Source: JAKFEW01 sp036675505 (GTDB lineage Bacteria; Cyanobacteriota; Sericytochromatia; S15B-MN24; JAQBPE01). From it: a stretch of 64,000 bases of DNA. The stretch's first letter is position 1, and each line of letters opens with the position of its first letter. Positions 39,174-47,872 of this stretch are shown here, in pieces. The notes below the pieces were generated by a model, which had not been told where the DNA came from, did not search any database, and saw only the letters and a list, made by a program, of their open reading frames with translations. Location of the stretch: the NCBI GenBank assembly GCA_036675505.1, contig JAKFEW010000154.1:1-64000 (forward strand), in the 5' to 3' direction. Made by a program: the position numbers and the translations under genes.

Positions 39174-40388
39174 ATGTCGGCCATCCTGCTCGGGGTCTCG
39201 CTGGCGCTGCTCACGCCGCTCGTGGCGCAAGCGGCCCTGAACGCCGCCACCTTTCGCCGCTTGCCGCCCGTCCCTGTGGGCGGGCCTGCGCCCCGCATCG
39301 CGGTGCTCGTGCCGGCCCGCGACGAGGCGACGCGCATCGGCCCGCTGCTTGAGAGCTTCATCGCGCTGCCGGCCCACGAGGCCGCCGAGCTCGTGGTTTA
39401 CGACGACGCGTCGGAGGACGGCACCGCGGAGGTCGTGCGGGCCGCCATGGCGCGCGACCCGCGCATCCGCCTGGTGACGGGCCAGGGCCCGCCGGCCGGC
39501 TGGGGCGGCAAGGTGCACGCCCTGCACCGCCTCGCCCAGGCGGCAGCGCCGGATGCGGACCTGCTGCTCTTCGTCGACGCCGACGTGACGCTCGAGCCGG
39601 GCGGTCTGCCGCGCGCCGCGGCGGCGCTCGCGGCGGACGGCCTCGACGTGCTCTCGCTCTACCCGGCCCAGACGCTCGGCACGTGGGCGGAGCGGGCCTT
39701 CGTGCCGATGATGGTCTACTACTTCTACCTGCTCGCGCCCCAGTGGTTGCACGCGCGCGGCGCGAAGGTGCTGGTGGCCCCCCTGAACGGCCAATTCATG
39801 CTGTGGCGACGTGATCGCCTGACCGCGATCGGTGGCTGGGAGGCGATCCGCGGGGCCTGGCTCGACGACATGGAGATGGGCCGCCGGGTGGCGGCCGAGG
39901 GCTTCCGGGCGCGCTACAGGGCCGGCGCAGGCGTGGCGCGCTGCCGCATGTACACGGGGTTCGGCGAGGTCTGGCGCGGGTTCGCGAAACACGCCTTCGA
40001 CTGCACAGGCATTTCGCCTGCGGCCTTCATCGGCTTGCAAGCGTGGCTGGCCATCGCGCTCGTCGCACCCTGGCTGGCGCTGCTCTGCTGGCTCTTCCAT
40101 GTTCCGGGTCCGGCGGAGCTCGCGGCCTTCACGGTGATCGCGCTGCTGACCGCCGGCACGCGGGTGGTCGCGGCGGTCCAGACGGGGCACGGCTGGACCT
40201 CGGCGCTGCTGCACCCGCTGACGATGGCGCTCGCGATCCTGAATGGCCTCTGGTCGTTGTGGCTCGCGACGCGGGCGACCTCGGCCTGGAAGGGGCGGAT
40301 CCGGGGCGGTATCACTTCCGCACAGCCACCGTCATCACCGCCCGCCCCCGCCCCACAAGCCGCTCCATCGCGGCCACCGGCGGATTGA
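39174..40388 (+). CDS. Family 2 glycosyltransferase, HpnB/CrtQ-like
   Basis: 404 residues. One N-terminal helix anchors a GT-A domain: AVLVPARDEATRIG, VVYDDASEDGT, GWGGKVHALHRL, LFVDADVTLEPGG and WLDDMEMGRR (the D-x-E catalytic/acceptor region). Two or three C-terminal helices and a Pro-rich tail follow. The GWGGKxxAL motif is typical of hopene-associated HpnB and carotenoid CrtQ transferases. With the His-rich membrane protein 3 nt upstream it may glycosylate a polyprenoid lipid (inference). Its last 77 nt overlap the end of the convergent methyltransferase gene. Confidence 0.8.
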   Translation: MSAILLGVSLALLTPLVAQAALNAATFRRLPPVPVGGPAPRIAVLVPARDEATRIGPLLESFIALPAHEAAELVVYDDASEDGTAEVVRAAMARDPRIRLVTGQGPPAGWGGKVHALHRLAQAAAPDADLLLFVDADVTLEPGGLPRAAAALAADGLDVLSLYPAQTLGTWAERAFVPMMVYYFYLLAPQWLHARGAKVLVAPLNGQFMLWRRDRLTAIGGWEAIRGAWLDDMEMGRRVAAEGFRARYRAGAGVARCRMYTGFGEVWRGFAKHAFDCTGISPAAFIGLQAWLAIALVAPWLALLCWLFHVPGPAELAAFTVIALLTAGTRVVAAVQTGHGWTSALLHPLTMALAILNGLWSLWLATRATSAWKGRIRGGITSAQPPSSPPAPAPQAAPSRPPAD

Positions 40389-41262
40389 AGAGCCCCATCG
40401 CCACGGCGCCCACCCAGAACCCGAGCCCCCGGCGCTCGAGCCGCAGGTGGAGCCGGTGCAGCACGGACTGCAGCCAGGGGCTGAACGCCGTCAGGTAGCC
40501 GTCGTACACGACCTCCGCCGGCTGAAAGGGGGCGATCGCCCCCAGCCGCTCGCGGAAGAACGCATCCGCATACAGCACCACGTGCCGCGGCGCGCAGAGC
40601 AGGCCCCAGTCTTCTCGGTAGCGCGCGAAGGTCGCGCAGGCCGTGTTGGGCGTCTCGAGCACCAGCAGGCCGCCCGGCGCCAGCCGCTCGTAGGCCGCCC
40701 GGAAAAACGCAGCAGGGTCGTACAGGTGCTCGATCACGTGGTGCGCGACGATCACGTCGAACTGCAGCCCGGCCGGGAACCTCACGGCCTCGAACGCGCC
40801 TGGCCAGTAGGTCACGCCTGTGCCCAACGCCAGCGAATCCTCGAAATCGTTGGCATGCACCTCCCAGTCCGTCACCTCCGCCAGGTAGGCCGCGAACGCC
40901 CCCTTGCCGCTGCCGACCTCCAACACGCGCAGGCCGGCCGCTGGGCTGGCGATCCGGCTGAGGATCTCGAGCTTCCGCCGCTGCAGCCACCGCACGTAGC
41001 GGCGCACCAGGCCGCTCGGGTGGGCCGGGTCGAGCCAGGCGCACCCGCCGCGCTCGGCGTAGAAGGCCGCGAGCGCCGGGCCCGGCACCGGGCGGTTCGC
41101 CAGCACGTGGACGTGGCAGGTCGGGCACAGGTGATAGGCGTAGCGGTGGCCGTCGACGTTCGGCCAGAGATCGGTGTAGGTCGTGCCGAAGGCCTCCGCC
41201 CCCAGGGGGCCGCCGCACAGGGGACAGGCCGTGAGGCGCTCGAGCGCGACGACCGGCCTCAC
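40312..41262 (-). CDS. Class I SAM methyltransferase with N-terminal zinc ribbon
   Basis: 316 residues. N-terminal cysteine pairs CPLCGG and CPTCH form a zinc ribbon; the SAM domain has VLEVGSGKGAFAAYL and IVAHHVIEHLYDPAAFF, and LVLETPNTA follows. It resembles the methyltransferases at 14936 and 19597 but lacks their C-terminal Rossmann-like domain. Substrate unknown. The GTG at 41262 overlaps the stop of the glycosylase gene (GTGA). The 3' end runs 77 nt into the convergent GT2 gene. Confidence 0.8.
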   Translation of the reverse strand: MRPVVALERLTACPLCGGPLGAEAFGTTYTDLWPNVDGHRYAYHLCPTCHVHVLANRPVPGPALAAFYAERGGCAWLDPAHPSGLVRRYVRWLQRRKLEILSRIASPAAGLRVLEVGSGKGAFAAYLAEVTDWEVHANDFEDSLALGTGVTYWPGAFEAVRFPAGLQFDVIVAHHVIEHLYDPAAFFRAAYERLAPGGLLVLETPNTACATFARYREDWGLLCAPRHVVLYADAFFRERLGAIAPFQPAEVVYDGYLTAFSPWLQSVLHRLHLRLERRGLGFWVGAVAMGLFNPPVAAMERLVGRGRAVMTVAVRK

Positions 41263-41900
41263 AGGCCCTCCGACGCCCGCCAGAGAAACCAGCTCGCCAC
41301 CGTGCGGTGGGGGCGCCACTTCTCGCCGAAGGCCGCCACCTCGCGGGGCCTGGGCCGCGCCGCAAGACCGTAGGTCAGCTCGATGCCGCGCTGGACGCCG
41401 AGGTCGTCGACCGGCAGCACGTCCGGCCGGCCCAGGTTGAACATCAGCAGCATCTCGACGGTCCAGCGCCCGATGCCCTTGATGCGCGTGAGGTCCGCCA
41501 CGATCGCGTCGTCGTCGAGGGCCTGGAGGTCGGCCAGGGTCAGGTCCCGCTCGCCCAGGTGCTCGGCCAGCCCCCGCATGTAGGCCGCCTTCGGCCGTGA
41601 CAGGCCCGCCGCGCGGAGCGCCTCGTCGTCGATCGCGGCGAGGCCGGCCGGCGAGGGGGCTGCGGGCGCGAAGAGCGCCTCGAACCGCCCGTGAATCGTC
41701 GCCGCCGCCTTGCCGGACAGCTGCTGGTAGACGATCGCGCGCGCCAGCTGCCCGAAGAGGGTGCCGGCCGGCTCGACCACCAGGCCGCAGGGGCCGACGC
41801 GGTCGATCAGCGCGCCCAGCGCCGGATCAGCCGCGCGGAGCGCCGCCTCCGCCGCCGCGTGGGGGCGCTCGTCACCGGTCTTGCCTCGTCGTGCCGCCAT
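41259..41900 (-). CDS. DNA-3-methyladenine glycosylase (HhH-GPD, AlkA-like)
   Basis: 213 residues of the HhH-GPD superfamily of base-excision enzymes. FGQLARAIVYQQLSGKAA is the AlkA-family signature helix; LTRIKGIGRWTVEMLLMF is the helix-hairpin-helix, and LPVDDLGVQRG contains the catalytic Asp. No iron-sulfur cysteines, as expected for the AlkA branch. It removes alkylated purines from DNA. ATG 41900 lies only 6 nt after a TATGAT -10 box on the minus strand, so the mRNA would be leaderless. Coupled to the methyltransferase gene by a 4-nt overlap. Confidence 0.9.
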   Translation of the reverse strand: MAARRGKTGDERPHAAAEAALRAADPALGALIDRVGPCGLVVEPAGTLFGQLARAIVYQQLSGKAAATIHGRFEALFAPAAPSPAGLAAIDDEALRAAGLSRPKAAYMRGLAEHLGERDLTLADLQALDDDAIVADLTRIKGIGRWTVEMLLMFNLGRPDVLPVDDLGVQRGIELTYGLAARPRPREVAAFGEKWRPHRTVASWFLWRASEGL

Positions 41901-41906
41901 CAACCC

Positions 41907-41912
41907 ATCATA
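41907..41912 (-). promoter_or_regulatory. -10 box (TATGAT) for a leaderless alkA-like mRNA
   Basis: The minus strand reads CCGGTATGATGGGTTG then ATG: only 6 nt separate the box from the start codon, so transcription should begin at or next to the A of ATG. Confidence 0.55.
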
Positions 41913-41958
41913 CCGGCGCCGGCGCGACCCGGCCAGCCGGTGCGGTGGGCCGGGCGGT

Positions 41959-41968
41959 CGGGTATAGC
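41959..41968 (+). promoter_or_regulatory. Probable promoter (CGGGTATAGC)
   Basis: Recurring GGGTATA element, with 14 nt between the box and the sulfotransferase ATG, leaving a leader of only about 7 nt. Confidence 0.55.
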
Positions 41969-41982
41969 GGGAAGGCCCCGCC

Positions 41983-43020
41983 ATGACCACCTTCGACTTC
42001 ACCGATCCCCGCGCGCTCCGCCAGGACCTCGACGCCGCTCACGCGGCGGAGCTGCCCGCGCGGCCGGCCCCCCCGGTGTTCGTGCTCGGCCTGCACCGGT
42101 CCGGCACCACCTGGCTGTACCAGGTGCTCGCCGAGACGTTCCCGGTGGCCGTGACCTCGCTCTACCACGTCACGCATTACCGGCGGCTGATGCACGCCCG
42201 CTTGAATGGGCTGGAGGCGACCTACCGCGCGGACCTCACAGCGAACCTCGCGGCCAGCGGCGTGGTGGATCGCGGCATCGACGGCGTCCTGGTCGGCCCG
42301 GACGCGCTCGAGGAGTACGCGTTCATCCTGCGCAAGTTCGCAGGCGCCTGGGGCGTGGGGCCCGGCAGCGCGGCGCAGCTCGACGAGGTGATGCGCAAGC
42401 TCACGTGGCTCCAGCCCGAGAAATCGGCGCTCTTGCTCAAGAACCCGTTCGACCTCGGCGCCGAGCGCACGATCCTCGCGCGCTGGCCCGACGCGCGCTT
42501 CATCTTCATCCGCCGCGACCCCGTGCGGGTCCTGAACTCGCAGTTCCGCAACCACTTCGTCTACCGCCGCGGGATGGAGCCGTTCCTCGCCGTGCTGCTC
42601 GCGGGCATCCCGCTCTGGCGCGCGAACTTCCGCCTCCTCGCCGCCGCCGATCGGCTGCTGCCGGATCGCCTCTACCAGGCCGTGGCCGTGCGGGCCATCC
42701 GGCGCGGCATCGCCGTCCAGCTGGGCAAGCACTACGCGGCGCTCGCGGCGCTGCCACGGGACCGCTGGGTCGAGGTGACCTACGAGGACCTGGTGGCCGA
42801 CCCGCTGCCGCAGCTGGAGCGCCTGCGCGACTTCCTCGGCTTGCCTTTCGTGGCGGGTGCGACGCCGCCGGCCGCGAACCCCCGGGTCGAGCCGTTGCAC
42901 CCGGCGGTCGCGGCGGCGGCGGACGACGTGCGCCGCGCGCTCGCGGCCTTTCCAGACGCGCGCCTCGGCGCGCCGGTCGCGGCCGCTGGTGCGGGCGCGC
43001 CGCAGACCGTGGGCGCCTGA
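41983..43020 (+). CDS. PAPS-dependent sulfotransferase family protein
   Basis: 345 residues. The 5'-phosphosulfate loop is GLHRSGTTWLYQ near residue 36 and the 3'-phosphate-binding strand is FIFIRRDPVRVLNSQ, the two signatures of sulfotransferases; KNPFDLG fits the conserved acceptor region. It would transfer sulfate from PAPS to a hydroxyl or amine. The nearest PAPS-synthase-like gene (32079) has degenerate catalytic motifs, so PAPS must come from elsewhere. First of four genes running on one strand with gaps of 1, -4 and 5 nt, probably one operon with the nucleotidyltransferase-fold and PEP-utilizer proteins. Confidence 0.8.
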   Translation: MTTFDFTDPRALRQDLDAAHAAELPARPAPPVFVLGLHRSGTTWLYQVLAETFPVAVTSLYHVTHYRRLMHARLNGLEATYRADLTANLAASGVVDRGIDGVLVGPDALEEYAFILRKFAGAWGVGPGSAAQLDEVMRKLTWLQPEKSALLLKNPFDLGAERTILARWPDARFIFIRRDPVRVLNSQFRNHFVYRRGMEPFLAVLLAGIPLWRANFRLLAAADRLLPDRLYQAVAVRAIRRGIAVQLGKHYAALAALPRDRWVEVTYEDLVADPLPQLERLRDFLGLPFVAGATPPAANPRVEPLHPAVAAAADDVRRALAAFPDARLGAPVAAAGAGAPQTVGA

Positions 43021-43021
43021 T

Positions 43022-44476
43022 ATGCAGCCCACTGGCATGCAAACCACCGACGTGCAGACCACAGGTACCGAGATGGCGATCGCCGCGCTCCCCGTCATCC
43101 TCCCCGGCGCTGCCGGCCTGAACCGCGAAGAGCGCCTCGCGCTGCTGCTCTCCCTGGCCCGCCACGACGAGGCCGAGGGCGTGGCGCTCGACGGGCTCGC
43201 GAGCGACCCGGCGCTCGACTGGTCGGCGCTCTACGCGCTCGCCGACCGCAACGCGATCAGGCCGCTCGCCCACAAGCACCTCGTGGCGCGCGGCCATACG
43301 GGTCGGCTCCCTGTGCCGCTGGCCGAGGCCTGGGCCGCGCATGCCGCCGAGATCGCCGCCCGCAACGCGCGCCGCCTCGAGATCGCGAAGCCCGTGTTCG
43401 CGGAAGCCGCGTCGATGGGGATCCGGGTCGCGATCCTGAAGGGCGTCCACTTCGGCCCCAGGTACTATGGCGACCCCGGCTACAAGCGGATGAACGACGT
43501 GGACTTCCTGATGCCCGTCGAGCGCCTCGACGACATGCTCGGGCTCTACGCCAGGCACGGCTTCTTCAGCCTCGGCAACCTCGTCGAGGGCGACGACAAG
43601 CAGGTGAAGTTCAGCCACCACACGCCGCCGTTCTTCCACCGCAGCCTGGACTGCGTGCTCGGCACGCACTGGGGGCTGATCAGCCCGCTCACGAAGTACA
43701 AGCCGGACCATGCCGCCATGTGGACGCGGGCCGTGCCCTTCGCGCTCTGGCCGGACGTGCCGGGGATGGAAGCGCTCGCGCCGGTCGACAACGTGCACCA
43801 CCTCTGCATCCACCTGCCGTACTACAAGGCCGGCCTTCGCGAAATCGGCGACATCTACAACCTCCTGCGCGCGGAGCCCGCCTTCGACTGGGCGCTGTTC
43901 GGCGCCGAGGTCGACAAGGCCGGCTCGCACGAGCTGGTCTTCCACGCGCTCTCGCTGGTGCAGGCGCTCGTGCCGATGCCGGGCGTCGCGGCCTTCCTCG
44001 ACCGCATCCGGCCGCGCGTCGGCGGCTTCTACGCCGCCGACACCGCCCGCCGCGTGGGCGAGCCGCGGCGCATCCTGCACGGCCGATCGACCCACATGGC
44101 CGAGATCGACAAGGCCTTCGGCGAGTTTCAGCTCGTCGAGGACTTCCCCACCAAGTGGCGGACCTGGCGCGCGATGTGGGGCAACGCCATGTTCGCGCCG
44201 CGCGCCGAGGTGGCCCGCTTCCACTATGTCGACGTGGACGCCTGGTGGCTGCCGCTGCTCTACCCTTCGATGTTCGGCCGCGTGCTGCGCTACGTGGCGA
44301 AGGACCTCGGCTGGCCGATTCTCGGCCTGGTCGTCGTGAAGGGCGTGGCGGACCTGTTCGAGGCCGCCTTCCGCGACCTCTCGGGCCGCAAGAAGCTCGG
44401 CAAGCTCGACCGCGCGGTCCAGCGCGAAGGCCTGGGCCAGGCCGAGATCGCACGCCTGCGGGACCTGCTCGAATGA
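43022..44476 (+). CDS. Nucleotidyltransferase-fold protein (NTP_transf_5-like)
   Basis: 484 residues. ILKGVHFGPRYYGDPGYKRMNDVDFLMP carries the GS/K-G and D-x-D pattern of the family of uncharacterised nucleotidyltransferases often found in natural-product and capsule loci (about residues 140-165). HTPPFFHRSLDCVLGTHW and DNVHHLCIHL follow. Its target is unknown. It begins 1 nt after the sulfotransferase stop and overlaps the next gene by ATGA. The first ~18 residues (MQPTGMQTTDVQ) look unstructured, so an internal ATG at 43073 is also possible. Confidence 0.7.
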   Translation: MQPTGMQTTDVQTTGTEMAIAALPVILPGAAGLNREERLALLLSLARHDEAEGVALDGLASDPALDWSALYALADRNAIRPLAHKHLVARGHTGRLPVPLAEAWAAHAAEIAARNARRLEIAKPVFAEAASMGIRVAILKGVHFGPRYYGDPGYKRMNDVDFLMPVERLDDMLGLYARHGFFSLGNLVEGDDKQVKFSHHTPPFFHRSLDCVLGTHWGLISPLTKYKPDHAAMWTRAVPFALWPDVPGMEALAPVDNVHHLCIHLPYYKAGLREIGDIYNLLRAEPAFDWALFGAEVDKAGSHELVFHALSLVQALVPMPGVAAFLDRIRPRVGGFYAADTARRVGEPRRILHGRSTHMAEIDKAFGEFQLVEDFPTKWRTWRAMWGNAMFAPRAEVARFHYVDVDAWWLPLLYPSMFGRVLRYVAKDLGWPILGLVVVKGVADLFEAAFRDLSGRKKLGKLDRAVQREGLGQAEIARLRDLLE

Positions 44477-47073
44477 GCGCGGCCCCGACCACCCCGCGCT
44501 TCCTGCCCCTGGCCGCCGTCCGGCCGGGTGACCTCGGCATGGTCGGCGGCAAGGCGCTCGCGCTCGCGCTGGCGCTCGCCGCCGACGAGCCCGTGCCCGC
44601 CGGCGTCGTGCTCACGCCGGCCTGCCTGGAAGCCGTGCTGCGGCCCGCCGAGCTGCTCGAGCCCTGGAACGCGGCGCTGGAGGCGGCCCGCCTGGGTGAC
44701 CTCGCGCCGGCCGCGGCGCTGGCCCCGGTGGTGGCGTCGATGTCCTGGCCGCCCGACGTCACCGCCGCCGTGGCCGCGGCGGTCGACGGCCTCGGCGACG
44801 TGCTCGCTGTACGCTCGAGCGCGACCGCCGAGGACGCGCCCGATGCCTCCGCCGCCGGCGTGTTCCACACCGAGCTCGACGTGCCGGCCGTGTCGCTGCC
44901 GATCGCCGCGTCGCGCTGCTGGGCGGCCTTGCTCGCGCCGGCCACGCTCGGGCACCTGCTCGCGCTTGGCCAGGACCCGGCGGCCTGCAAGCTCGCGCTG
45001 CTGATCCAGCCGATGGTGCGGCCGATCGCCGCGGGCGTACTTTTCACGGTCGATCCCGGTGACCCGGCCCACGGCCTCATGCGCCTCGCCTTCGCGGCCG
45101 GCCAGGGCGCCGCGGTCGTCGAGGGTGACGGCGGACGCGACGTGACGCTGCCTCGCAAGGGCCGCGTGCCCAACGTGGCGGGCCTGCCCAGGGGCGCGGC
45201 CGCGCGCCTGCGGGACCTCGGCCGCCGCCTCGAGGCGAGTGCCGGCCGGCCGCTCGACATCGAATGGGCCTGGTGTGCCGATGGGCTCAAGCTCCTGCAG
45301 GCCAGGCCCGTGCCCGGCATGCCGCCCGGCTCCCAGGATCGCGCGGCGATCCGCTGGAGCCGCGACCTCGCCGAGGAGCGCTTCCCCGAGCCGATCTCGC
45401 CGCTCGGCTGGAGCGCGCTGCAATCGGCCCTGCGCGTCAACGTCGCCACGCTCGATCGCCGCTTCGGCCTCGCCGCCGCGCGCCCGGACGACGTCGCCAC
45501 CACGATCGGCGCTTACGTCTACAACAACCGCGATTTCTTCAAGATCCCGGGCTCGCTGCGCTTCCGGGCTGCGGCGCACCGGCCGTTCCTCGGCGCCTAC
45601 GTGCGCGCGCTCGCGCCCGTGCTCGCGCCGGCCGCCTGGAAGGATCTCAAGCGCATCTTCGAACCGCGCCGCGGCCCGCTGGCGTCGTCGCCGCACGACC
45701 CGCGCCTGCGGGCCGTGGCAGGCCTCTTCGAGGCCTACGTCTTCGCCCATGCGGCCGAGATCGAGGCCGCCTGGACCGAAGGCTTCCCGCGCCACATCAA
45801 CGCCATGGATGCCCTGCTGGCCGAGGATCCGCAGGCGATGGACGGCCCCGCGCGGCTGGACTACGCGCGCCGGCTGATCGCCGCCAGCGACGCCTTCATG
45901 GAGCCGGACCTCGCGATCTACGTGGTGAAGATGGCCTGTCGCTGGCTGGTGGGGGCGATCGCCGCCATGGCCGAGGGCCAGGAAGACGCCACGCTGATCG
46001 CGACGCTCACCGGCGGCCTGGCGTCGAACGCCACGCTCGCCATGAACGGGGCGCTCGACGCGCTGGTGGCGGCGGTGGCGGCGGACTCGTTCCTGTCGGC
46101 CTCGATGCGCCACGGCGATGCCGGCGCTTTGAACGACGCCTGGCGCACCTCGCCCGCGCGGCCGCTGCGCGAGGGCTTCTTGCGCGAGTACGGCCACCTC
46201 GGCCATGCCTGGGACCTGCGCGAGCCGACCTGGGGCGAGCGGCCCGAAATCCTCGACGCGCTCGTCACGGCGCGGCTGCGCGCGGGGCCCACCTCGCCGG
46301 ACGCGGAGGCGGCCCGCCGGGCGGACCTCGCGGCGGCGCGCGAGGCGGCGATCGATCGGCTCGCCACGGCGGTCGCGCCCGCGACCTGGGCGCCGGCATT
46401 CTTCCGTCGCCTGGTCGACGTGCTGCACACCTTCGTGCGCCTCGACGAGGAGCATCACCTGTTCTGCGGGCGGCTCATTCCCGCTGAGCGGCGCCTGCTC
46501 ACGGTCTGGGCCCACGAGTTCGCGGCGCGCGGCGTGCTCGCCGGGCCGGACGACATCTGGTTCTTGACGCTCGATGAGGTGATGGCGATCGCCGGCGAGG
46601 CCGCGCCGCACACCCGCGCGCCGCTCGCGGCGCGGCGCCGCAAGGCATTCGAGCGCGCGCTCGCGACGCCGCCCGTGATGGAGTATGCGGGCGATCGGCC
46701 CGTGGCGGCGCAGGCGGTGGTGCCGGCCACGGGGAACCAGATCAAAGGCGAGGGCGCGAGCGGCGGCTTCGTGGAAGGCCCGATCCGCCACCTGACCACG
46801 CTCGCGGACCTCGCCCACGTGCGGCCCGGCGACATCCTGGTGGTGCCGACGCCGAAGCCCGGCTATACGCCCGCCTGGGCCGTGGCCGGCGGGGTGATCG
46901 CGGCGCGCGGCTCGGTGCTCTCCCATGGCCTGATCCTGGCCCGCGAATACGGCCTGCCGGCGATCACCGGCGTGCCCGACGCCCTCGACCGGCTGCCGCC
47001 CGGCACGCGGGTGCGGCTCGACGGCTGGTCCGGCACGATCACGTTGCTCGCGCCCGAGCCGGTCGTCGGCTGA
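44473..47073 (+). CDS. PEP-utilizing/rifampicin-phosphotransferase-like protein
   Basis: 866 residues with the same order of domains as the protein at 6991: PPDK-type ATP-binding part (VGGKALALAL, LAVRSSATAEDA, AAGVLFTVDPGDP, LLQARPV), long helical middle, and C-terminal phospho-His domain GSVLSHGLILAREYGLPAI with His818. The swivelling histidine is kept, so phosphotransfer from ATP is likely; the acceptor is unknown. The two proteins in the window are well diverged from each other. It is translationally coupled to the nucleotidyltransferase-fold gene and lies 5 nt before an SRPBCC protein. Confidence 0.82.
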   Translation: MSAAPTTPRFLPLAAVRPGDLGMVGGKALALALALAADEPVPAGVVLTPACLEAVLRPAELLEPWNAALEAARLGDLAPAAALAPVVASMSWPPDVTAAVAAAVDGLGDVLAVRSSATAEDAPDASAAGVFHTELDVPAVSLPIAASRCWAALLAPATLGHLLALGQDPAACKLALLIQPMVRPIAAGVLFTVDPGDPAHGLMRLAFAAGQGAAVVEGDGGRDVTLPRKGRVPNVAGLPRGAAARLRDLGRRLEASAGRPLDIEWAWCADGLKLLQARPVPGMPPGSQDRAAIRWSRDLAEERFPEPISPLGWSALQSALRVNVATLDRRFGLAAARPDDVATTIGAYVYNNRDFFKIPGSLRFRAAAHRPFLGAYVRALAPVLAPAAWKDLKRIFEPRRGPLASSPHDPRLRAVAGLFEAYVFAHAAEIEAAWTEGFPRHINAMDALLAEDPQAMDGPARLDYARRLIAASDAFMEPDLAIYVVKMACRWLVGAIAAMAEGQEDATLIATLTGGLASNATLAMNGALDALVAAVAADSFLSASMRHGDAGALNDAWRTSPARPLREGFLREYGHLGHAWDLREPTWGERPEILDALVTARLRAGPTSPDAEAARRADLAAAREAAIDRLATAVAPATWAPAFFRRLVDVLHTFVRLDEEHHLFCGRLIPAERRLLTVWAHEFAARGVLAGPDDIWFLTLDEVMAIAGEAAPHTRAPLAARRRKAFERALATPPVMEYAGDRPVAAQAVVPATGNQIKGEGASGGFVEGPIRHLTTLADLAHVRPGDILVVPTPKPGYTPAWAVAGGVIAARGSVLSHGLILAREYGLPAITGVPDALDRLPPGTRVRLDGWSGTITLLAPEPVVG

Positions 47074-47078
47074 CCGCC

Positions 47079-47591
47079 ATGGAGTTCCCTTACGAGGCGG
47101 ACTTCCCGCTCTCGCCCGCCGAAGTCTTCGAGCGCCTGCGCCATTTCGCGCGGTTCTACCCGGACCTCCACGCGGCCCACGAACCTCACGCGGCAGGCGC
47201 CGACGTGCCGCTGCTCGGCCCGGGGGTGAGCTTCACCGTCGCGGAGCGCTTCGGCGCCGAACGGCGCATCTACGTCTTCCGGGTGGTGCGCTTCGAGCCG
47301 GCCGCGCCCGGCATCACGCTCGCCGCCGAGACGACCACCGTCATCGGCCCGCTGCGGATCCGCAGCGGGTTGACCGTCGACTGGCGCATCGAGCCCGCCG
47401 CGATGGGCGCGCGGGTGATCGCGCGCCAGACCGTGCACCTCCCGCGGCCCTGGCTCGCGCCGCTGCTGCTGCCGGCGGCCGTGCGCCGCAAGATCATGGC
47501 GCACGTGGCGGAGGAGAGTGCCGCGGCGTATGCGGTCATGACCGCCGCCGACTGGCCGCCCAGCTTGCCCCTGGCCCAGGGCGAAGGCTAG
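47079..47591 (+). CDS. SRPBCC (START-like) lipid/hydrophobe-binding protein
   Basis: 170 residues with the alpha-beta grip pattern of the SRPBCC/polyketide-cyclase superfamily: an N-terminal FPLSPAEVFERLRHFARFYP, alternating beta strands (VSFTVAERF, YVFRVVRFE) and a long C-terminal helix (RRKIMAHVAEESAAAYAVM). Such proteins enclose a hydrophobic ligand; catalytic residues cannot be assigned. Last gene of the sulfotransferase operon, ending 4 nt from the convergent CDGSH gene. Confidence 0.65.
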   Translation: MEFPYEADFPLSPAEVFERLRHFARFYPDLHAAHEPHAAGADVPLLGPGVSFTVAERFGAERRIYVFRVVRFEPAAPGITLAAETTTVIGPLRIRSGLTVDWRIEPAAMGARVIARQTVHLPRPWLAPLLLPAAVRRKIMAHVAEESAAAYAVMTAADWPPSLPLAQGEG

Positions 47592-47595
47592 CGCC

Positions 47596-47856
47596 TCAGG
47601 CGTCCGGCGGAGGCGCCGCCGCCCGGCGCGCGGGCGCGTGGCTGTCGTCGCAGAACGGCCCGATGCCGGTCTTGCCGCACCCGCAAATCTTCATGCTCCG
47701 CCCGCCCGGCGCCGGCACGTCGATGCGCCAGGGCGAGGTGCCCGTACCGCCATGGGAGCCGTCGCAGTAGGGACGGTTCTTCGACCGGCCGCAGGCGCAG
47801 TAGAGCACCTCGCCCGCGGGCTCTGTGACCTGGAAGAAAGGGTCCTTGGTGCTCAT
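47596..47856 (-). CDS. Double CDGSH iron-sulfur protein
   Basis: 86 residues. Two CDGSH-type [2Fe-2S] motifs: CACGRSKNRPYCDGSH and CGCGKTGIGPFCDDSH, each a C-x-C...C-D-x-S-H with three Cys and one His ligand. Tandem soluble forms are widespread in bacteria and act in redox or iron-sulfur transfer. The second motif has Asp in place of the central Gly, a tolerated change. It starts 16 nt after the epimerase stop on the same strand, so it is probably cotranscribed. Confidence 0.88.
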   Translation of the reverse strand: MSTKDPFFQVTEPAGEVLYCACGRSKNRPYCDGSHGGTGTSPWRIDVPAPGGRSMKICGCGKTGIGPFCDDSHAPARRAAAPPPDA

Positions 47857-47872
47857 GCCATCGCTCCGGTCC

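Noticed and set aside
43720..47073. 1117-codon frame suggesting a fusion of the nucleotidyltransferase-fold and PEP-utilizer proteins
   Set aside because: The first ~250 codons are an out-of-frame reading of the nucleotidyltransferase gene; the ATGA overlap at 44473 gives a clean start for the PEP-utilizer.
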